Shown here in pieces: positions 1 through 3,981 of a stretch of DNA of 5,261 bases (position 1 is its first letter; the number at the start of each line of letters is the position of its first letter). Source of the DNA: Clostridia bacterium (GTDB taxonomy: Bacteria > Bacillota_A > Clostridia > Oscillospirales > Acutalibacteraceae); contig JAILQN010000198.1 of assembly GCA_024699005.1 (NCBI GenBank), forward strand, positions 1 to 5,261. The letters run 5' to 3'. The notes beneath the pieces were generated by a model. It made no database searches, was not told where the DNA came from, and worked only from the letters and a program-made list of their open reading frames with translations. The translations under genes were made by a program, and so were the position numbers.

Positions 1-142
1 CAACGGTCTTGTGTCCATCGCCTAAGCGATGAATGCTGATAAGAGGCGAAATACCGTGGTGGTAGACATAAGTCTTACAGAAACGCCGTGTCGACCGAAT
101 GCGTCCTGTATTGTTAATCCCACATTTTTCCGTGAAGAGGCT
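1..142. mobile_element. Possible terminal segment of an insertion sequence (ISL3-like end), no gene
   Basis: No supportable coding region is visible: all three forward frames hit a stop within the first 40 bases and no credible start with an RBS follows. Read on the minus strand, roughly 142 down to 118 begins GCCTCTTCACGG, runs through an A-tract and ends ATGTGGG. From memory this resembles the GGCTCTT...TGTGGG terminal inverted repeats of ISL3-family elements. If so, the element's body and transposase lie left of the window, and its outer edge is near 139-143, about 30 bp from the end of the ATPase gene. A small perfect hairpin (CATCGC, loop CTAA, GCGATG) lies at 16-31, but it has no T-run on either strand and is not a terminator. 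The partner repeat and target duplication are outside the window, so this is tentative. Confidence 0.33.
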
Positions 143-170
143 CATTTTTCTTTAACGGACAATAGCCGCG

Positions 171-2030
171 CTACTTTTCCCTGAGCGCTCTGAACGCATT
201 GAGCACGCAGAGCACCATAACGCCGGTGTCGCCGAAAACAGCCCACTTCATGCCTGCGAGTCCGACGGCGCAGAGGATGAGGATGATCATTTTCGCGGCA
301 ATGGAGAATATGATATTTTCCCGCGCGATGGACATCGTCTTACGGGCGATCTTTTTCGCATCGACTATTTTCCCCGGGTCGTCGTTCATTATTACTATAT
401 CCGCTGCTTCGACCGCGGCGTCGGAGCCCATGGCTCCCATGGCGATGCCTACGTCGCTCAGGGCGAGCACCGGCGCGTCGTTTATGCCGTCGCCCACGTA
501 ACAGACCGCACCGTTTTCCGCCCTCGCTTCGTCTATGAATTCCTGCATCTTTTTTACCTTGCCGTCGGGCAGCAGCCCGGAGCAGACGGTATCTATGCCG
601 ATCTCCTGCGCTACCCTGTCTGCGGCGGGAGCCGAATCGCCTGTGAGCATGGCGGTCCTTGCGACTCCGGCAGCTTTGAGCCGGCTTATAAGCTCCGCGG
701 AACCCTCTTTTACTTCGTCCGAGATCACTATGCTTCCGGCGAAGCTGTCGTCCCGGGCAACGTAAACGACCGTGCCGCCGTCCGCAGGTTCAAAAGTTAT
801 CCCTTCCGCTTCCATAAGGCCGGCGTTCCCGGCAAGCACCGTTTTGCCGCCGATCTGAGTTTTTACGCCTTTGCCCGCGATCTCCTCCTGACTTCCGATA
901 AGCGAGACGGTGATCTCCCCTTCGTACGCGCTCCGGATCGACTGCGCGATGGGGTGGGTGGAGCTGTTTTCGGCGAAAGCGGCGAGCTTCAGCACCTCAT
1001 CGGCGCTGAATCCCGGGGCGGGATCCACTGTGTGAACGCGGAACACGCCTTTGGTGAGCGTGCCTGTCTTGTCGAAAACGACCGTCTTTGCCCTGTTGAG
1101 AGCCTCCAGATAGACGCCGCCTTTTATAAGAATGCCTTGTTTTGCCGCGCCGCCGATGCCGCCGAAAAAGCTGAGAGGTACGGATATGACCAGCGCGCAG
1201 GGGCAGGAGACCACCAGGAAAGAAAGCGCCCTGTAGATATAATCACCGAACAGCTGTTTTGAGGGACCGATGATCAGCGGAGGCACGACTGCCACGATCA
1301 GAGCCAGCGCCATGACGATTGGCGTGTAATACTTCGCGAATTTAGTGATGAACCGCTCGGAGCGCGATTTCTTCGCGGCGGAGGACTCCACAAGCTCCAG
1401 TATCTGCGAGACGGTGGAATCCTCAAACGCTTTGGTGGTGCGGATGGTCAGAGCGGCGTTCTGATTGATGCAGCCCGAGAGTATCCCGTCGCCCTCGTTC
1501 ACAGCCCGGGGGACGGATTCTCCTGTCAGAGCGGCGGTGTCGACAAAGGAACTGCCGCGCACCACTACTCCGTCGATCGGTACGCGCTCGCCCGGCGCCA
1601 CGCATATCAGGCTGCCGGGTTCCACGTCCTCCGGATCGACCCGTTCGGTCGTTTCGTCCGTTATAAGCGTGGCGTATTCCGGCACGATATTCATAACCGA
1701 GCTGATCGAATTCCGGGATCTGCCTGCGGCGTATTCTTCGAACATGGAGCCCAGACGGCTGAAGAACACGACGAAGACCGCCTCGGGATACTGCCCCACG
1801 CAGAACGCGCCTGTGGCGGCGGTGATCATCAGCGTGTCCTCGCTGAACACATGCCCGCGTATTATGCCCCGGACGGCTTTTATAAATATCGGCAGTCCGC
1901 AAACCGTAAACGCCGCAAGGTATAAGGCAAGGCTGATATACCAGAGATCATCTGATAAAAGCCGCTCACAGGAGAAAGCCGCCGCAAAAAGCGCCGCCGT
2001 TGCCGAGAGGACGATAATGTTTTTTTTCAT
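171..2030 (-). CDS. P1B-type heavy-metal-transporting ATPase (Zn/Cd/Pb exporter, CadA/ZntA-like)
   Basis: This 619-residue membrane pump uses ATP to expel divalent soft metals across the cytoplasmic membrane. Hydrophobic segments near residues 5-21, 30-50 and 66-90 precede the actuator domain with TGES at 169-172. Two further segments carry the metal-binding CPC motif at 276-278. The phosphorylation motif DKTGT follows with Asp320, then the P1B-specific HP dipeptide at 359-360, TGD at 463-465 and GDGIND at 513-518. The last two membrane helices carry Lys580 and Asp601, spaced 21 residues apart like Lys693 and Asp714 of ZntA, which favours Zn/Cd/Pb over copper. There is no N-terminal HMA domain; a separate HMA protein is encoded upstream in the same operon. 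ATG 2030-2028 is the first start after an in-frame stop at 2060-2058. The RBS is weak (AAAGAGAC). No clear terminator is visible downstream. Confidence 0.96.
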   Translation of the reverse strand: MKKNIIVLSATAALFAAAFSCERLLSDDLWYISLALYLAAFTVCGLPIFIKAVRGIIRGHVFSEDTLMITAATGAFCVGQYPEAVFVVFFSRLGSMFEEYAAGRSRNSISSVMNIVPEYATLITDETTERVDPEDVEPGSLICVAPGERVPIDGVVVRGSSFVDTAALTGESVPRAVNEGDGILSGCINQNAALTIRTTKAFEDSTVSQILELVESSAAKKSRSERFITKFAKYYTPIVMALALIVAVVPPLIIGPSKQLFGDYIYRALSFLVVSCPCALVISVPLSFFGGIGGAAKQGILIKGGVYLEALNRAKTVVFDKTGTLTKGVFRVHTVDPAPGFSADEVLKLAAFAENSSTHPIAQSIRSAYEGEITVSLIGSQEEIAGKGVKTQIGGKTVLAGNAGLMEAEGITFEPADGGTVVYVARDDSFAGSIVISDEVKEGSAELISRLKAAGVARTAMLTGDSAPAADRVAQEIGIDTVCSGLLPDGKVKKMQEFIDEARAENGAVCYVGDGINDAPVLALSDVGIAMGAMGSDAAVEAADIVIMNDDPGKIVDAKKIARKTMSIARENIIFSIAAKMIILILCAVGLAGMKWAVFGDTGVMVLCVLNAFRALREK

Positions 2031-2070
2031 GTCTCTTTGATTTTTGAGGATCAGGGGTCATGAGTTTTGA

Positions 2071-2262
2071 TGAGAGAGGAGTGAGGAGTGTGGAGTGAGG
2101 AGCTACGAACTACGAGATACGAGTTATGAGTTAGAAGTTACAAGTCACAAAGTTGTTTCTCAGGCGGAACAAGGCGAATTTCCGAAGGAAGCTTAAGATG
2201 AACAAAAGAATTCTGATCTCCGGGGATTAACTCCTCACTCCTCTCTCCTCGCTCCTCTCTCA
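2071..2262. repeat. 192-bp inverted-repeat element built from degenerate 7-bp units
   Basis: The outer 32 bases at each end (2071-2102 and 2231-2262) are inverted copies with 29 of 32 matches by hand count, both starting TGAGAGAGGAG when read inward. The arms follow a 7-base period (GGAGTGA-type units). From the left arm the same phase continues into the interior for twelve units, 2071-2154, drifting from GGAGTGA to CGAGTTA to CAAGTCA. The remaining interior (2155-2227) is not periodic. The element lies in the operon between the HMA and ATPase genes, and the HMA stop codon is its outermost triplet. In the operon mRNA the arms could pair into a long stem with a loop of about 128 nt. There is no transposase and no obvious target duplication. 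It may be a non-autonomous MITE-like repeat or a locally expanded simple repeat. The pattern is directly visible; its origin is inferred. Confidence 0.75.
2103..2154 (+). repeat. Degenerate heptanucleotide tandem array, consensus near CGAGTTA
   Basis: Successive 7-base units starting at 2106 read CGAACTA, CGAGATA, CGAGTTA, TGAGTTA, GAAGTTA, CAAGTCA and CAAAGTT. They keep the phase of the GGAGTGA-type units in the left arm of the surrounding inverted repeat. The central A at unit position 3 is constant, while neighbouring positions change gradually, as expected for an old tandem expansion. No reading frame or binding motif is evident. The array is not mirrored on the right side of the element, so the inverted repeat is asymmetric inside its arms. 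Confidence 0.7.
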
Positions 2263-2481
2263 ATAAACTATCCTCACGTCCGGCTCTATCTTCAGCGTCG
2301 CTTTTTCGATCGCGGGGCGTATCGCCTCGAATACCGCCTCATCTGCGATTTCGATCATCATTTTTTCGGTCAGGAAGTTGACCGTGCATACGTCGACGCC
2401 GTCGATTTTGCCGACCTTCTCCTCGATCTTGGCAGCGCAGTTTGCGCAGCATAATCCCTCAAGTTTTATTTTCTTTTTCAT
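2260..2481 (-). CDS. Stand-alone HMA (heavy-metal-associated) domain protein, 73 aa
   Basis: A single HMA domain with a ferredoxin-like beta-alpha-beta-beta-alpha-beta pattern covers nearly the whole protein. The metal-binding loop reads GLCCANC, giving the CxxC pair Cys12/Cys15 with an additional Cys11. It is followed by KIEEKVGKIDGV and a VNFLTEKMMIEI strand, typical of P1B-ATPase N-terminal domains and small metallochaperones. The likely role is cytoplasmic binding of Zn, Cd, Pb or a similar metal and delivery to, or control of, the ATPase encoded next, which lacks its own HMA domain. The ATG overlaps the repressor stop in an ATGA arrangement, suggesting translational coupling; a G-rich stretch (2488-2493, minus strand) may be the RBS. 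The TGA stop is the outermost triplet of the inverted-repeat element, so a former C-terminal tail may have been lost. Copper specificity cannot be excluded from the motif alone. Confidence 0.9.
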   Translation of the reverse strand: MKKKIKLEGLCCANCAAKIEEKVGKIDGVDVCTVNFLTEKMMIEIADEAVFEAIRPAIEKATLKIEPDVRIVY

Positions 2482-2858
2482 GATAATTCCCCCGCTTTCT
2501 CTTTGACGTGCTCTATGCCCATTTCGATAATAGTGCTGACGTGTTCGTCCTCGAGCGAATAATAAACGTTTTTCCCTTCGCGCCTGAATTTGACAAGACA
2601 GGCGTCTTTGAGTGTTTTCAGCTGGTGCGAGATCGCCGATTTTGACATATCAAGCACAGCGGACAGATCGCAGACGCAGAGCTCGCCCGTATCCAGAGCC
2701 GCCAGGATACGCATCCTTGTGGAGTCGCCCATGACTTTCAGGAAGTCCGAAACGGCAAAAAGAGTGTCTGTGTCCTCGATATTCTGCAGCGTACGCTTTA
2801 CGGCGTCGTCGTGTATGACGTCGCAGTCGCACATCAGCGCGTGATCATGGATATCCAT
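2478..2858 (-). CDS. ArsR/SmtB-family metal-sensing repressor (CadC/SmtB-like)
   Basis: This 126-residue winged-helix repressor binds DNA when metal-free and releases it on metal binding. Residues 34-100 show the ArsR fold: DFLKVMGDSTRMRILAAL, then ELCVCDL, the recognition helix SKSAISHQLKTL, and the wing VKFRREGKNVYY. Two sensor sites are recognisable. Cys61 and Cys63 in ELCVCDL, with N-terminal Cys10 and Cys12, match the thiolate site of CadC. Asp104, His106, His117 and Glu120 match the C-terminal helix zinc site of SmtB in both spacing and numbering. This suggests response to Zn and to Cd/Pb. The N-terminus is also rich in His (4, 6 and 16). ATG 2858-2856 has a good RBS, GGAGGG, 7 nt upstream. 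It is the first gene of the operon and probably represses itself through two operators just upstream. Confidence 0.94.
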   Translation of the reverse strand: MDIHDHALMCDCDVIHDDAVKRTLQNIEDTDTLFAVSDFLKVMGDSTRMRILAALDTGELCVCDLSAVLDMSKSAISHQLKTLKDACLVKFRREGKNVYYSLEDEHVSTIIEMGIEHVKEKAGELS

Positions 2859-2865
2859 TCCGCAG

Positions 2866-2871
2866 CCCTCC
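2866..2871 (-). promoter_or_regulatory. Ribosome binding site of the repressor gene
   Basis: GGAGGG on the minus strand lies 7 nt before the ATG at 2858. It supports that start over later in-frame methionines. It is the strongest RBS in the operon; the two downstream genes have weaker ones. Confidence 0.75.
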
Positions 2872-2891
2872 GTTTGATGGTTTTGCAGTGA

Positions 2892-2915
2892 TCAGTTGAA
2901 TGACTGTTCAACTGA
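2892..2915. promoter_or_regulatory. ArsR-type operator 1 (perfect 9-6-9 palindrome)
   Basis: TCAGTTGAA is separated by TGACTG from its exact inverted copy TTCAACTGA. The core TGAA-N6-TTCA fits the 12-2-12-type operators bound by SmtB/CzrA/CadC-family repressors (from memory). It lies just downstream of the -10 box of the operon promoter, at the predicted transcription start near 2916, where bound repressor would block initiation or clearance. Confidence 0.8.
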
Positions 2916-2922
2916 CAATCGT

Positions 2923-2952
2923 ATTATAGTTGAATGACTGCTCAATTGTCAA
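2923..2952 (-). promoter_or_regulatory. Sigma-A promoter of the metal efflux operon
   Basis: On the minus strand, TTGACA (2952-2947) and TATAAT (2928-2923) are both exact consensus hexamers, with an 18-bp spacer. Predicted transcription starts near 2916, giving a leader of about 58 nt before the repressor ATG. Two operator copies overlap the spacer and start point, so this strong promoter is expected to be held off until metal binds the repressor. Confidence 0.85.
2928..2947. promoter_or_regulatory. ArsR-type operator 2 (imperfect copy)
   Basis: The core TTGAATGACTGCTCAA (2930-2945) differs from the operator 1 core by one base, T to C at the start of the right half-site. Both copies share the asymmetric centre TGACTG. 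It occupies nearly the whole spacer between the -35 and -10 boxes of the leftward promoter, so bound repressor would compete directly with RNA polymerase. The two copies are 35 bp apart (2896 to 2931 for the shared TTGAA phase), allowing two dimers on one promoter. Confidence 0.75.
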
Positions 2953-2974
2953 GTGTTTTTTTCAAAAAAATTCC

Positions 2975-3003
2975 TTGCATTTTATATTTGCCGGGATTAA
3001 AAT
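2975..3003 (+). promoter_or_regulatory. Candidate promoter of the patatin-like gene, possibly giving a leaderless mRNA
   Basis: TTGCAT (2975-2980) and TAAAAT (2998-3003) are separated by 17 bp. A start 7 nt past the -10 box would fall on the A of the ATG at 3010. An alternative -10, TATATT at 2983-2988, has no good -35 partner and would leave a leader of about 15 nt. Both readings are consistent with the absence of an RBS. The -35 box matches consensus poorly, so confidence is modest. Confidence 0.4.
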
Positions 3004-3009
3004 CTGTGT

Positions 3010-3861
3010 ATGAAGCTTGGTCTTATAGTTGAAGGCGGGGGAATGAAGTGCGTTTACAACGCCGGTATCCTCGACCGTTTTCTGGATAACGATATATCTT
3101 TTGATTACGTGATAGGCGTGTCCGCGGGTTCCGCGAACGCGGCGTCTTTTCTGGCGGCTCAGCGGGGCAGAAATCTGCGGTTTTACACGGAGCATTCCAA
3201 AAATCCGGAATATTTCGGCGCCAGGCCCTTTCTGCGGGACGGCAACCTTTTCAACCTGACCTACGTCTACGGGAATCTTACCAATTCGGACGGCAGCGAT
3301 CCCCTTGATTATGATGCGCTGATGGTAAATCCGGCGGAATACGAGATAGTTGCCACGGACGCCGGATCGGGTGAGCCGCATTATTTTTCCAAGCACGATC
3401 TTAAAAAAGACGATTACCGTATAATAATGGCGTCCTGCGCGATGCCCGGAGCGTGTCAGCCGGTCGAGGTCGACGGCAGAATGTATTATGACGGGGGCGT
3501 GTCGGATTCGATCCCGGTCGGACGGGCGCTTTTCAAAGGCTGCGACAGAGTAGTGGTCCTGCTGTCCAATCCCCGGGACTACGTCAAGCAGCACGAGCAT
3601 CTGCGCGGGGCTTATACCCTGCTTTGCAGGCAGTATCCTGAGATAATCAGGAGGCTTAACCGCAGGCATATCGACTATATGAAAGAGAAAGAATATCTTT
3701 TGTCCCTTGAGAGTCAGGGGAGAGCGTTCGTTTTCTGTCCTTCGGAATCGCATATCAGCGCTTTTACGATGAACACCGATGAGCTTAAAAAGATGTATGA
3801 GTCGGCTGTTTCGGATTACGACGGCAGGTCGGCGGAATTTGAAAGTTTTATAAAATCGTGA
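3010..3861 (+). CDS. Patatin-like phospholipase family protein (YjjU/RssA-like serine acyl hydrolase)
   Basis: This 283-residue protein is a predicted cytoplasmic lipid acyl hydrolase using a Ser-Asp dyad. The oxyanion-hole loop GGGMK is at residues 9-13, the nucleophile elbow GVSAG at 36-40 with Ser38, and the catalytic DGG at 161-163 with Asp161. All key residues are intact and the length is normal for the short bacterial YjjU-like group, whose C-terminal part (about 190-283) is conserved but not catalytic. No signal peptide or membrane segment is visible. Physiological substrate is unknown; phospholipid or other acyl esters are family-level guesses. The start is firm: an in-frame TAA at 2998-3000 lies just upstream and the next Met (residue 12) would delete the GGG loop. 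No Shine-Dalgarno is present. The gene diverges from the metal operon and has its own terminator, so it is likely monocistronic. Confidence 0.93.
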   Translation: MKLGLIVEGGGMKCVYNAGILDRFLDNDISFDYVIGVSAGSANAASFLAAQRGRNLRFYTEHSKNPEYFGARPFLRDGNLFNLTYVYGNLTNSDGSDPLDYDALMVNPAEYEIVATDAGSGEPHYFSKHDLKKDDYRIIMASCAMPGACQPVEVDGRMYYDGGVSDSIPVGRALFKGCDRVVVLLSNPRDYVKQHEHLRGAYTLLCRQYPEIIRRLNRRHIDYMKEKEYLLSLESQGRAFVFCPSESHISAFTMNTDELKKMYESAVSDYDGRSAEFESFIKS

Positions 3862-3891
3862 ACAAATCGTTAATGATTTGTTCATTTTATT
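3859..3891 (+). terminator. Rho-independent terminator of the patatin-like gene
   Basis: A 10-bp perfect stem, TGAACAAATC with GATTTGTTCA, closes a 6-nt loop (GTTAAT) at 3859-3884 and is followed by TTTTATTT. The stem is AT-rich, so termination may be modest. The first three bases of the stem are the gene's stop codon, so ribosomes finishing translation would cover the left arm. It separates the patatin gene from the next promoter, which begins at 3914. Confidence 0.75.
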
Positions 3892-3913
3892 TCGCAAAAA
3901 AATTAATTTTCAG

Positions 3914-3942
3914 TTGACATTTTGATGTATTTGTTATATAAT
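3914..3942 (+). promoter_or_regulatory. Consensus sigma-A promoter of the exported-protein gene
   Basis: TTGACA (3914-3919) and TATAAT (3937-3942) are exact consensus hexamers with the optimal 17-bp spacer. Transcription is predicted to start near 3949, giving a 5' leader of about 33 nt. No operator-like inverted repeat overlaps it, suggesting strong constitutive expression. Confidence 0.88.
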
Positions 3943-3971
3943 GACACTGTCTGTAAATATAATCTTTCTGC

Positions 3972-3978
3972 GGAGGAG
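3972..3978 (+). promoter_or_regulatory. Strong ribosome binding site with two adjacent ATGs
   Basis: GGAGGAG precedes tandem start codons at 3982 and 3985. Measured from the GGAGG core, the gaps are 5 and 8 nt. The second ATG is therefore spaced slightly better, and initiation may use either; the mature protein would be the same. Confidence 0.8.
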
Positions 3979-3981
3979 ACA

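Noticed and set aside
16..31. Hairpin CATCGC-CTAA-GCGATG as a terminator for the efflux operon
   Set aside because: No T-run follows on either strand, and it lies 140 bp beyond the ATPase stop.
199..1262. Plus-strand open frames opposite the 3' half of the ATPase gene
   Set aside because: They read antisense to the conserved phosphorylation and ATP-binding region, with no RBS and no domain signal.
1423..2040. Overlapping open frames on both strands within the 5' half of the ATPase gene
   Set aside because: The ATPase frame carries continuous conserved motifs. The alternatives are low-complexity Arg- or Ser/Thr-rich shadows typical of GC-rich coding DNA.
2071..2151. The 7-base repeat array as a CRISPR or iteron origin
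   Set aside because: Units are contiguous, too short and steadily drifting. There are no spacers, no replication gene and no DnaA-box cluster nearby.
2031..2262. The repeat as a clean insertion that split a fused HMA-ATPase gene
   Set aside because: Removing 2071-2262 leaves the two frames offset by one base, and no target duplication is visible. Separate HMA and ATPase genes are also known in this kind of operon.
2590..2844. Short open frames on both strands over the repressor gene
   Set aside because: The ArsR frame has both metal sites, the helix-turn-helix and a good RBS. The others are Ser- or Arg-rich shadows.
3859..3884. TGAACA...TGTTCA inverted repeat as a third ArsR operator
   Set aside because: The half-site spacing and centre differ from the two operators at 2892-2947. 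It follows a stop codon and precedes a T-rich tract, so a terminator explains it better.
2962..3897. Open frame of 311 codons on the minus strand opposite the patatin-like gene
   Set aside because: It is the antisense of a gene with intact catalytic motifs. Its translation is rich in Arg, His and Ile with no recognisable domain, and no RBS supports its start.
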